Shown here piece after piece: positions 17,499-25,272 of a stretch of 64,000 nt of DNA. The stretch is from positions 186,001-250,000 of the forward strand of contig NZ_JAHVIA010000007.1 in NCBI RefSeq assembly GCF_019801965.1. Direction: 5' to 3'. The stretch is from Salipiger bermudensis (GTDB taxonomy: Bacteria; Pseudomonadota; Alphaproteobacteria; Rhodobacterales; Rhodobacteraceae). Numbering within the stretch: the stretch's first letter is position 1; every line of letters starts with the position of its first letter. The notes under the pieces are model-generated. The model saw nothing but the letters and a program-made list of their open reading frames with translations. It had not been told where the DNA came from and did not search any database. The translations under genes were made by a program, and so were the position numbers.

Positions 17499-18970
17499 TC
17501 GGTGTCCACGCCAGCAGAAGCCGCCTTCCGGTTGGCACGGCACCGACCGCAGATCTCCAGCGGGCCTGCTCCTGCGGACAGGATGAAGATTTCGAGGACG
17601 TTCAGACCAAGCCCTCGGTCAACAGGCCGGGCGACCGTTACGAACGCGAGGCAGACCGGGTGGCCGACGCCGTCGTCTCGGACAGCCGCACGGCATCGGC
17701 CCTCGGCCCGATCACGCCATTTGTCCAGCGTGCGCCCGGGGGGGACGTGGAAGACGAGGAGGAGGTGCAGACGAAGCGCGCTGGCGGAACTCCGGGCGCC
17801 GACGCGGCCGCCCGGGCAGCGACGATCGCAAGCTCGGGCGGCACGCCGCTTTCCGCCAGCGAAAGATGCTATTTCGAACCCCGCTTCGGGCGCGATCTTT
17901 CCGACGTGCGTCTTCACACCGACGCGGCGGCGCAGAGTGCGGCAAGCGGCATTTCCGCCCGTGCATACACCCACCGGAACCACATCGCCTTCGCCGCGGG
18001 CGAATACGCGCCCGACAGCCCCGAGGGCCGCCGCCTCATGGCACACGAGATCACGCACACGATGCAGCAATCGGGATCCGCCGGACAGCCGGTTCACCGC
18101 GCCCCTGAAGACGTCATCCAGCGCGCCTTCGAGGATGTCGTGACAGGTGAGCGGCGCGAAGCCTTCACCGATCGCCCCGGTGCCGAGACGCGCATGCGGC
18201 AGCTTCGTGAGCAGCATCCGGACAGGACCTATCGGGTGCATCCAAGCGGCAGCGTCTTCGTCGTGCAGGTCTGGGTCGGCGAGAACGCGCCCTCCGAGGA
18301 GGCTCCCGAGGAACGACAACCCGCCGCACAGGTCTGCGGCCGCGACGATACGACCGTTGCAGGCAGCCGGATCAGCCGGATCGAGGTTGACATGAACGAC
18401 ATGGGAGCCGGCCTCTCGATCACCTGGGAGACGTCGAATGCCGAAACGCGGGCCCTGCCCTCGACGTTTCCGATCTCTCCCGGAGCCGGGCGGTGCAACC
18501 GCTGCTGCAACGAGCGCGAAGACAGCCGGGCGGGCGGAAGCCTCTGCACACCGATCGGATCAGGCTGGACGATCGACCGAAAAAGCACGCGAAACCCGCG
18601 CTGCCAGCTCGGCAACACGAGCTGGGCTCACAATGCATCTTATTTCGCCGACTCTCTCGGACGCGGCATCGCCATCCACACCGGCCCCCGCCCCGGTTTC
18701 CCCGCGTCGCACGGTTGCGTCCGGACCAGTGAAACCGGATCTGAGATCATCTACGACAATGCGCCCATCGGCACGCCGGTGCAGGTGAACGACGAATGGA
18801 ACGGCCGCCAGTGCTATCCCTCGGCCTCCGGGGCCCGCCGCAATCGCCGGACCTCTGAGCGTTGCGACTCGTCTGCCAGCGCCGTCGGACCACAGCACAG
18901 CGACAGCGCCCTGGCTTTCTTCGAGCCATCCGAGGACATTCCCGAGAACGGCGCGGGGCCACTGGCATGA
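17495..18970 (+). CDS. eCIS cargo candidate: DUF4157 (eCIS-core) domain fused to an L,D-transpeptidase-like domain
   Basis: 491 aa. The N-terminal leader has a Cys motif (LQRACSCG) and the PGDRYEREADRVADAV segment that opens eCIS-core domains. The DUF4157 metallopeptidase-like domain follows to about residue 190, with H184-E-I-T-H188. Residues about 295-450 carry an L,D-transpeptidase (YkuD) active site: His395 and S405-H-G-C408-V-R. That enzyme class makes or edits 3-3 peptidoglycan crosslinks. The enzymatic half is unusually Cys-rich (CNRCC and others). There is no Sec signal, as expected for a protein loaded into a tube. Four-base overlaps with both neighbours. Toxin against bacterial cell walls is the favoured reading. 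Confidence 0.85.
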   Translation: MIGVHASRSRLPVGTAPTADLQRACSCGQDEDFEDVQTKPSVNRPGDRYEREADRVADAVVSDSRTASALGPITPFVQRAPGGDVEDEEEVQTKRAGGTPGADAAARAATIASSGGTPLSASERCYFEPRFGRDLSDVRLHTDAAAQSAASGISARAYTHRNHIAFAAGEYAPDSPEGRRLMAHEITHTMQQSGSAGQPVHRAPEDVIQRAFEDVVTGERREAFTDRPGAETRMRQLREQHPDRTYRVHPSGSVFVVQVWVGENAPSEEAPEERQPAAQVCGRDDTTVAGSRISRIEVDMNDMGAGLSITWETSNAETRALPSTFPISPGAGRCNRCCNEREDSRAGGSLCTPIGSGWTIDRKSTRNPRCQLGNTSWAHNASYFADSLGRGIAIHTGPRPGFPASHGCVRTSETGSEIIYDNAPIGTPVQVNDEWNGRQCYPSASGARRNRRTSERCDSSASAVGPQHSDSALAFFEPSEDIPENGAGPLA

Positions 18971-19782
18971 GAACCTTCGCCCGCCCGAAAACCATGACGG
19001 TCCCCGTGCGAGAATGTGCAATTCCGACCGGTCCGACCGCCAGCACTGTCGAAAGGCTGTCCGACAAGGCGTGTCTGAGCTCTACGGCGGGCCATGCCCC
19101 GTTCCGCGGAGCGGAGGCGCGCCGCACGCATATGGCGCATGCGATCTCGCATCCCTCGCGCAGACAAGACGGCACCGGCGACGCACAGATCCAGCGCCAG
19201 CAGGCCCAGGACGAAACCTGTCCATGCAGCACGCGGCCTCGCTGCGACGATGAGAAGACCGGCATGATCGAGGCGGCCTTCCGTTTGGCCGCGACATGGA
19301 TCGCTCCAGCCTCGGCGAAGATGGGACGCTACGTCTCTTCGACACCCCAGCAGCGGCGAGGCACCCCGGCTGCGACCGCCTTGCGACGCCATTTCTCCTG
19401 GCCGTCTGGACAGGGCGCCCCCTTGCGCCCGACGCCCGATCTCGTCCTGTCCGTGATCGACCGGTTGCCGGGCCATTTCGGAGCCATCATCTGCCCGAGT
19501 TGTCCCACGGAGTGTCCCAGCGACGACGGCGACGTCTACGCCAGAGCGCAGCGCGGCGCCGGCAACAATTGCTACGAGTTCTGCCCGCCCTTCTTTGCCG
19601 AACCGGGGGAAACCTCGAAGAACCGGCTGCGCGCGACCGTCGCCATCCATGAAATGATGCACACCTGGGAGTCCATGGGCGATGTCGCCTATGAGGGCAA
19701 CGCCGACTATCCTCCAAACGCGTACACGGCCCAGCATAACGCGGACTCCTACGCCAACCTCATCCGGGATCTGGGGCAATGA
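18967..19782 (+). CDS. eCIS cargo candidate: stand-alone aspzincin-like metalloprotease
   Basis: 271 aa, starting at an ATG overlapping the previous stop. The zinc motif is H228-E-M-M-H232 (AIHEMMHTW), and N258-A-D-S-Y262 downstream gives the NADSY element of lysine-specific/deuterolysin (M35, aspzincin) peptidases. Cys pairs (CPCS, CPSC, NCYEFCPP) suggest disulfides. Unlike its neighbours it has no DUF4157 domain; the first 100 residues are Arg/Thr-rich and low in predicted order. It may be loaded through the preceding DUF4157 protein. Proteolytic toxin is inferred; the target is unknown. Confidence 0.8.
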   Translation: MRTFARPKTMTVPVRECAIPTGPTASTVERLSDKACLSSTAGHAPFRGAEARRTHMAHAISHPSRRQDGTGDAQIQRQQAQDETCPCSTRPRCDDEKTGMIEAAFRLAATWIAPASAKMGRYVSSTPQQRRGTPAATALRRHFSWPSGQGAPLRPTPDLVLSVIDRLPGHFGAIICPSCPTECPSDDGDVYARAQRGAGNNCYEFCPPFFAEPGETSKNRLRATVAIHEMMHTWESMGDVAYEGNADYPPNAYTAQHNADSYANLIRDLGQ

Positions 19783-21893
19783 CGGCCCGAAGCGCCGTCC
19801 CGGCCCTCGAGGCCCCGACCGCAACCTGCGTCGCGCCGCACTCCGACGTCTTTTTGCAACGCGCCTGCGCCTGCGGCGGAGCCCGAAGTGGATCTTGCAG
19901 TTGCGCCGACGAAACCGATGAGATCCAGGCGAAGCTGACGGTCAATGCGCCGGGCGACCGTTTCGAGCGCGAAGCGGACAAATTCGCCGACAGCGTCGTC
20001 TCCGATACCGCGCCCACGCCCGCCAGTGTCAGCCCGGTGACGCCATTGGCGCAACGGGCCGGCAGCGGCAGCACGGCCGGCGCCCCCGGCGGTTCCGCCG
20101 CCTTGGCGGCAGCCGCCTCAACGCAGACCGGCGGCACGCCGCTTTCCCCGAATGAACGCGCATATTTCGACCCGAGGTTCGGGCGCGACCTCTCGGCGGT
20201 ACGGCTCCATACCGACATCCGTGCCGGGCGGGCCGCGCAAGGCATCTCGGCACGCGCCTTCACGCACCGCAATCACATCGCCTTCGCCCCGGGCGAGTAT
20301 GCCCCCGGCACCACCGAGGGGCGCCGTCTCATCGCGCATGAGATCACGCATACGCTGCAGCAGACCGGTGCGTCCGGCACGCTCCAGCGCGAGGCTGGCG
20401 GCACCGCGGGAGGCTTCTTCCACAACATCGCGCTGTTTTTCGGCGCGTCGATTTCGGAAGAGGACATGCAGGGGTACCTCGACCATGTCGCCGAGATCGG
20501 CGGCCCGGAGCTTGACTACGACAGCGACAACAAGGCGCTCGCCATCGCCGGCAGGATCGACCGCAGCACAACCGAGGTTCTCGGTCACGACAGCGATGTC
20601 GGGCTGCGAAAGATCCTGATCCTCGACATGCAGGATGGCGCAACCCTCGGCGACGAGGAGAACGCCATCATCAATCTTCTGGCCACGACCAATCCCGGCG
20701 AGTTCCACCAGTTTTTCCAGTCCCCCAACGCACTTGATGCAAACGCCCTCCGCAGCGATGTCGACGATGAAAACCAGGCCCGGCTGAACCGCATCCTGCT
20801 GGCATTCGGAATCGCTGCCGAGGATCTGACCCGGCCCGAAGACAATGTCGGCTGCGCTCAGGAGGAGGCCGATGCCATTGCAGGGGCGGTCGAAGCCGCC
20901 GAAGCGGATCTCGGTCGCGCGCTCGAGATCCTTGGCGATCCCGACCAGGCCACCGCCGTCCGCAATGCCTATTTTCTCGCCTTCCATTCCGAGGAGCCGG
21001 ACCCGGACAGGCTCACCCTGCTGCGCTCGCAATTGGCAGGCATTCGCCGCCACGTCTCGACCGTGCGCTACTTCTGCGACCACGGCGAGGAAAGGGCTTC
21101 GCGCTGCCGCGAGCCGGACATTTTAGGCTACGCCGGCTTCAACACGACAGCCCGCGGCATCTCGATCTGCTTCATGCCGGAGCGGGACTATTCGGTCGAC
21201 ATCCCCGAGGGCGAGACCGCTCCCAACGACAAGAACCTCCTGCGCCAAGACAGCATGGCGGAGCGCAGCAACCTGATCACGCACGAGGCCGCGCACCTGT
21301 TTCTCGGGGTCGACGACCACGGCTATTTCGGCTCGAACTGCGTACAGTATGACCCGTCCGCAGAGAAAAGCACCGCCCGCCTGACCGAGGCCGACCTTCT
21401 CGACACCGCGGACTCCTATGCCTGCTTCGTGCAGCTTCTCGCCCATCTCGAGGGCGCGGAAGAAGGGGAAACGCTGGCCGAACGCGCCGCCGGCCAGAGG
21501 GGCGAGAACCTGCGCCTGCAATACACCTTCGACCATCCCTTCGCCGTCGCGCTGCAACACAGGATCTATCTCGGCGAGGACATTGACTACGAGCGCTTTT
21601 CCCTCGACGGGGTTCCCGAGAACAGTGGCTTCGAGTTCGACTGGCAGATCGAGACGGGTGGCGTGTCGCTGCCGCTCGCGGCCGACCCGACATTCGCAGT
21701 CGGCAACACGGAGCACCGCGCCGTGCTGGGCGACGCGACACGCGCGCGTTTGCGCGAGCTCCACGCCGCCGGCGCCACGCAAGCGACTGTCACCGTCACC
21801 GTTGGCATCGGCGTGGGCCTCCCCTACGCCAATGAACGCAGCTTCGAGATGAATGTCGAACTGACCGACGAGACCGTGGAGGAGCTGTTTTGA
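19779..21893 (+). CDS. eCIS cargo candidate: DUF4157 (eCIS-core) domain fused to an aspzincin-like metalloprotease
   Basis: 704 aa. The leader resembles that of the protein at 17495 (LQRACACG, PGDRFEREADKFADSVV). The DUF4157 domain has H187-E-I-T-H191 (AHEITHTLQQ). A mostly helical middle (about 230-420) is followed by a second zinc site H502-E-A-A-H506 and D542-TADSYACF, the NADSY-like element of M35 peptidases. The last 120 residues are a beta-rich domain. Two HExxH sites in one chain is notable. No Sec signal is seen. The start ATG overlaps the previous stop, and the stop overlaps the TTG of the next gene. Confidence 0.85.
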   Translation: MTARSAVPALEAPTATCVAPHSDVFLQRACACGGARSGSCSCADETDEIQAKLTVNAPGDRFEREADKFADSVVSDTAPTPASVSPVTPLAQRAGSGSTAGAPGGSAALAAAASTQTGGTPLSPNERAYFDPRFGRDLSAVRLHTDIRAGRAAQGISARAFTHRNHIAFAPGEYAPGTTEGRRLIAHEITHTLQQTGASGTLQREAGGTAGGFFHNIALFFGASISEEDMQGYLDHVAEIGGPELDYDSDNKALAIAGRIDRSTTEVLGHDSDVGLRKILILDMQDGATLGDEENAIINLLATTNPGEFHQFFQSPNALDANALRSDVDDENQARLNRILLAFGIAAEDLTRPEDNVGCAQEEADAIAGAVEAAEADLGRALEILGDPDQATAVRNAYFLAFHSEEPDPDRLTLLRSQLAGIRRHVSTVRYFCDHGEERASRCREPDILGYAGFNTTARGISICFMPERDYSVDIPEGETAPNDKNLLRQDSMAERSNLITHEAAHLFLGVDDHGYFGSNCVQYDPSAEKSTARLTEADLLDTADSYACFVQLLAHLEGAEEGETLAERAAGQRGENLRLQYTFDHPFAVALQHRIYLGEDIDYERFSLDGVPENSGFEFDWQIETGGVSLPLAADPTFAVGNTEHRAVLGDATRARLRELHAAGATQATVTVTVGIGVGLPYANERSFEMNVELTDETVEELF

Positions 21894-22546
21894 CCGGCTT
21901 CCCACGATCTCCCCGCCTGACGCGCGCCGGCCTCGTGCTGATCGATCCCGAAAGCGGTGCCGTTGATCGGATCATCACGCTGCAATACGCCGCCGAGACC
22001 TTGCAGCGGACCATCGAAGCACAGTCCGTCGCGGACGAACCCGACCGGTCGCAGCCGCTGCGGCTGACCGGACCGGCCATCGAGACCATCACGTTCGAGG
22101 CCGAGATCGACGCGACCGACCAGCTTGAGAAGCCGGACGATTTCCCGGAAGCCGGTGAAAGCGGCATCTTCCCCGCGCTGGCGGCGATGGAAACCATGCT
22201 TTACCCGACCGTTGCCCAACTGGAACGACAGAACCGGCAGGGCGCGTCGGGCAGTTTCGAGATCGCGCCGGCAGAAACCCCGCTCTCGATCTTCGTCTGG
22301 TCACGGAACCGGATCGTGCCCGTGCGCCTGACCAGCCTGTCGATAACAGAGGAGTTCTTCGACGCCGCATTGAACCCGATCCGAGCGCGTCTGTCGGTGT
22401 CGCTTCGGGTCCTGTCGGTCGACGATCTCGGGTTCAGGCATCGCGGTGGTGGGCTCTTCCTGGCCTATCTCAGGTCGAAGGAAAGTCTGGCCCGCAAATT
22501 CTCCGCCGGTGAATTAACCACGCTCGGGATCGGAGGGCTGCCATGA
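21890..22546 (+). CDS. CIS tube-initiator-like protein (Afp7/Pvc7 N-terminal type)
   Basis: 218 aa from a TTG overlapping the previous stop; a strong GGAGGAG lies 5 bases before it, which supports this unusual start. The pattern (RAGLVLIDPESGAVDRIITLQYAAETLQRTIEA at the N terminus, TFEAEIDATDQLE, MLYPTVAQLE, LSVSLRVL) matches the CIS_tube family that links the tube to the baseplate hub. In Afp/PVC this domain is fused to LysM; here the LysM part is the next ORF, so the Afp7-type gene appears split. Confidence 0.85.
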   Translation: MTGFPRSPRLTRAGLVLIDPESGAVDRIITLQYAAETLQRTIEAQSVADEPDRSQPLRLTGPAIETITFEAEIDATDQLEKPDDFPEAGESGIFPALAAMETMLYPTVAQLERQNRQGASGSFEIAPAETPLSIFVWSRNRIVPVRLTSLSITEEFFDAALNPIRARLSVSLRVLSVDDLGFRHRGGGLFLAYLRSKESLARKFSAGELTTLGIGGLP

Positions 22547-22905
22547 AGAACCCCATTCAGGCCATGTTCGAGGCCGGCGTCGTCGAAGCGACGGATTTTC
22601 CGCCCGACAGTCGCTACCACGGCATCCCGACCGCGACGGCGTCACTCGCGGGAGGGCGAACGGTACCTTACTTGCGCCGCCGCATCGTGCCTTCGCCGGA
22701 CGGGTTCGCCACGGTCGGTTTCCACACCGTTCGCGGCAACGAGCGGCTGGATCACGTGGCGTTCTCCGTCTTCGGCGATCCCCTCGCGTTCTGGCGCCTG
22801 TGCGATGCCAATGGCGGGGTCTTCCCGGAGGATCTGGAAGAGCCCGGAACCGCGATCCGTCTGACCCTTCCGGAAGGTGTCGCTCCGCCGGAGGACGAAT
22901 TGTGA
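22543..22905 (+). CDS. LysM-like baseplate adaptor (gp53 / Afp7 C-terminal type)
   Basis: 120 aa, ATG overlapping the previous stop. Residues about 62-112 have the LysM/tail-protein-X pattern (HTVRGNERLDHVAFSVFGDP, FWRLCDANG, then PGTAIRLTLP). In related particles this domain ties the tube initiator to the spike hub and wedges and does not bind peptidoglycan. It is the natural partner of the preceding 218-aa protein. Confidence 0.85.
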   Translation: MKNPIQAMFEAGVVEATDFPPDSRYHGIPTATASLAGGRTVPYLRRRIVPSPDGFATVGFHTVRGNERLDHVAFSVFGDPLAFWRLCDANGGVFPEDLEEPGTAIRLTLPEGVAPPEDEL

Positions 22906-24032
22906 TCAAGGGCATCGATCTGTCGCTTCTCTTCGGTCCGGGCGTACCGGTTCCTGCGCCGCGCGAGGTCGTGGAGGCGATCCAGACGGTCCGCATCGAG
23001 GAGAACTCGGGCGAGACACCTTCAGGGTTCGAGCTGACCTTCTCTCTCGACAAGAACTCGCCCCTGAACACCATCTTCCTGCTCTCTGGCGGCGGCGCGA
23101 TACCGATCCTGCGCGTTGCCCTCGTGGCCACCTTGTCGGGGCGTCAGATCAACCTGATCAACGGCGTCGTCACGATGACGGATATCCGCCCGGGCGGGGG
23201 TGGCGAGCAGTCGATCCTCCGCGTGATCGGCAAGGATCTCTCGGCGACGATGTCGCTTCTGGACTTCTCCGGCCTGCCCTATCCCGCCATGCCGCCCTTC
23301 GCCCGCGTAAACCTCATTCTGGCAAAATACGCGTGGCTGGGAGTCATACCGCAGGTCATCCCCTCGCTCGAAGGTCCGCCGCTTCCGACCGACAAAATCC
23401 CGCGCCACCAGGACAAGGACTACGACTACGTCATGCGGCTGGCGCATGAAGCCGGATACACGTTTTTCTTCAAGCCGGGCCCGGCGCCGGCAAGCAGCAT
23501 CGCCTATTGGGGGCCCGAGATACGCATCGGTCAGGTGCAGCCGGCTCTGACAGTCGACAGCGGCCCGGCAACGAACGTGGAAGAGCTGCGATTTTCCTAC
23601 GCGAAGGAAGATTTCTCGATCCCGGTCGTCTTTATCCACAATCAGGAAACCAAGGCGCCCATCCCCATTCCGATACCGCCGGTCACGCCGTTCCATCCAC
23701 CGCTCGGCGCCATCCCGCCGCTGCCGCCGAGAATAGACCGGCTGACCGACACCGCGCGCCTGAAACCCGCCGAGGCGATCCAGCGCGGCTTCGCGCACGC
23801 AGCCCGCAATGCCGACCCCGTCACCGGCCAGGGCAGGATCGATGTCCTGCGCTATGGCCGGATCATTCGCGCCCGCAGCCTCATCGGCGTGCGCGGCGCG
23901 GGGCAGGCATTCGACGGCGTACACTACGTCAAGAGCGTGACGCACGACATCTCGCGCGGCTCCTACAAGCAAAGCGTCGAATTGAAACGCAACGGGCTTC
24001 TGCCCACCCAAAGCGCGGTCCCCGCAGAATAG
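22902..24032 (+). CDS. eCIS baseplate hub protein (gp27 / phage late control D type; Afp8 N-terminal half)
   Basis: 376 aa from a GTG overlapping the previous stop. The late-control-D/VgrG N-terminal pattern is visible: repeated beta-barrel strands, SILRVIGKDLSATM, DKDYDYVMRLAHEAGYTFFF and the terminal YVKSVTHDISRGSYKQSVELKRNG. A Pro-rich insertion (PIPIPIPPVTPFHPP) breaks the second barrel near residues 248-275. In Afp/PVC hub and spike are one protein; here the spike is the separate next gene, as in phage P2. Confidence 0.9.
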   Translation: MIKGIDLSLLFGPGVPVPAPREVVEAIQTVRIEENSGETPSGFELTFSLDKNSPLNTIFLLSGGGAIPILRVALVATLSGRQINLINGVVTMTDIRPGGGGEQSILRVIGKDLSATMSLLDFSGLPYPAMPPFARVNLILAKYAWLGVIPQVIPSLEGPPLPTDKIPRHQDKDYDYVMRLAHEAGYTFFFKPGPAPASSIAYWGPEIRIGQVQPALTVDSGPATNVEELRFSYAKEDFSIPVVFIHNQETKAPIPIPIPPVTPFHPPLGAIPPLPPRIDRLTDTARLKPAEAIQRGFAHAARNADPVTGQGRIDVLRYGRIIRARSLIGVRGAGQAFDGVHYVKSVTHDISRGSYKQSVELKRNGLLPTQSAVPAE

Positions 24033-24044
24033 GAGGCAGGGCCG

Positions 24045-24554
24045 ATGACCCAGGAATATCTCGGGAAATATCGCGGCACCGTCATCAACAATGTCGATCC
24101 CCTTCTGACGGGGCGCATTCAGGCGATCGTTCCCGACGTCTCCTCTGTTGCCCTTACGTCGTGGGCCATGCCCTGTTTCCCGGTCGCCGGCATCCAGACC
24201 GGCCAGCTCGCCGTGCCGCCCATCGGCGCCGGCGTTTGGGTCGAGTTCGAACGCGGCGACCCCGACTATCCGATCTGGTCCGGCTGCTTCTACGGCACCG
24301 CAGCCGAGGTCCCTGCACTGCACAACCTGACGCCCCCCGGCGTCTCGGCCTTCACCATCCAGACGCTGCTGCAGAACGGGATCACCGTGACCGACCTGCC
24401 GGGACCGACCGGTGGCATCGTCCTGAAAACGGCCACCGGCGCGTCGCTGATCGTCAACGACACCGGCATCTACATCCAGAACGGCAGGGGCGCGTCGATC
24501 GTCATGACCGGACCGACGGTCACGGTCAACAACGGCGCGCTCACGGTGATCTGA
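24045..24554 (+). CDS. eCIS spike protein (gpV / gp5 OB-fold plus beta-prism)
   Basis: 169 aa. Residues 1-90 are the OB-fold of phage baseplate V/gp5 (YRGTVINNVDPLLTGRIQAIV, PPIGAGVWVEFERGDPDYPIWSGCFYG). Residues about 110-169 are short repeated strands (TGASLIVNDTGIYIQNGRGASIV) typical of a trimeric beta-prism needle. It would sit under the hub and carry the PAAR-like tip encoded next. It is 12 bp after the hub stop and has AGGAGG about 14-19 bases before the ATG. Confidence 0.92.
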   Translation: MTQEYLGKYRGTVINNVDPLLTGRIQAIVPDVSSVALTSWAMPCFPVAGIQTGQLAVPPIGAGVWVEFERGDPDYPIWSGCFYGTAAEVPALHNLTPPGVSAFTIQTLLQNGITVTDLPGPTGGIVLKTATGASLIVNDTGIYIQNGRGASIVMTGPTVTVNNGALTVI

Positions 24555-24585
24555 TGATGTCCCTGCGAGAAAGAGGAGACCCCTG

Positions 24586-24906
24586 ATGCCCGGCCCCGTC
24601 CTGCACCTCGGAGCAACCGTCACCTGCTCGCATGGCGGCCAGGCGTTGCCCTCGGCGCCGTTCTCGCGCGTGCTGGTCTCGGGCCAGCCCGTTGTCACCC
24701 TGGCATCGCCCTACACGGTCGCCGGCTGCGGCTTCGCGCCCACCGCCGGCAACGGCCCCTGCGTCAGCGCCACCGTCGTCTCCGGCTCGACCCGCGTTTT
24801 CGCGGGAGGCACGCCGCTCGTATTGGCCGACAGCATCAGCATCTGTCAGCCGACCGGCACACCGCTTCTGCCGGTCCAGATCCAGACAAGAGTGATTGCG
24901 ACCTGA
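24586..24906 (+). CDS. eCIS PAAR-like spike tip protein (Afp10/Pvc10-like)
   Basis: 106 aa. The PAAR-like features are a short N-terminal hydrophobic strand with a Cys/His pair (GATVTCSHGG), a central Cys pair (AGCGFAPTAGNGPC) and a late Cys (SISICQPTG), suitable for a metal-stabilised cone. It follows the spike gene by 31 bp and precedes gp25, the standard order. It would sharpen the spike for membrane penetration. Confidence 0.88.
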   Translation: MPGPVLHLGATVTCSHGGQALPSAPFSRVLVSGQPVVTLASPYTVAGCGFAPTAGNGPCVSATVVSGSTRVFAGGTPLVLADSISICQPTGTPLLPVQIQTRVIAT

Positions 24907-24909
24907 GCC

Positions 24910-25272
24910 ATGCAGATCGATTTCCCATATCACTTCGATCCCCGCGACCGCACGGCGGAAACTGACGAGGCGGAGCACATACGCGACCTGATCGAGCAGT
25001 TGCTGTTCACCCAGCCCGGCGAACGGGTGAACCGGCCCGAGTTCGGTGTCGGGATCAATCAGTTGGTCTTCTCTCCCCTGAGCTCCGAGGCGATCGCGGC
25101 GGCCGAGTTGATGATCCGCGGCGCACTTCAGCAATATCTCGGTCAGCGGATCGAGGTGATCGATGTCGAAACCAGCAGCGCGGACGCGACACTGCATATC
25201 ACGATCGTCCACCGGATCCTCCGCAGCGGCACGCAGCACCGCGTCGAGCTTACCACCGGAGCAGGCCCATGA
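24910..25272 (+). CDS. eCIS baseplate wedge protein, gp25/GPW family (Afp9/Pvc9)
   Basis: 120 aa, the family length. The signature EHIRDLIEQLLFTQPGERV, then RPEFGVGINQLVF, is the GPW/gp25 lysozyme-like fold that anchors the first sheath ring to the baseplate; no catalytic lysozyme role is expected. It starts 3 bp after the PAAR gene stop, and its stop overlaps the next ATG. Confidence 0.95.
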   Translation: MQIDFPYHFDPRDRTAETDEAEHIRDLIEQLLFTQPGERVNRPEFGVGINQLVFSPLSSEAIAAAELMIRGALQQYLGQRIEVIDVETSSADATLHITIVHRILRSGTQHRVELTTGAGP

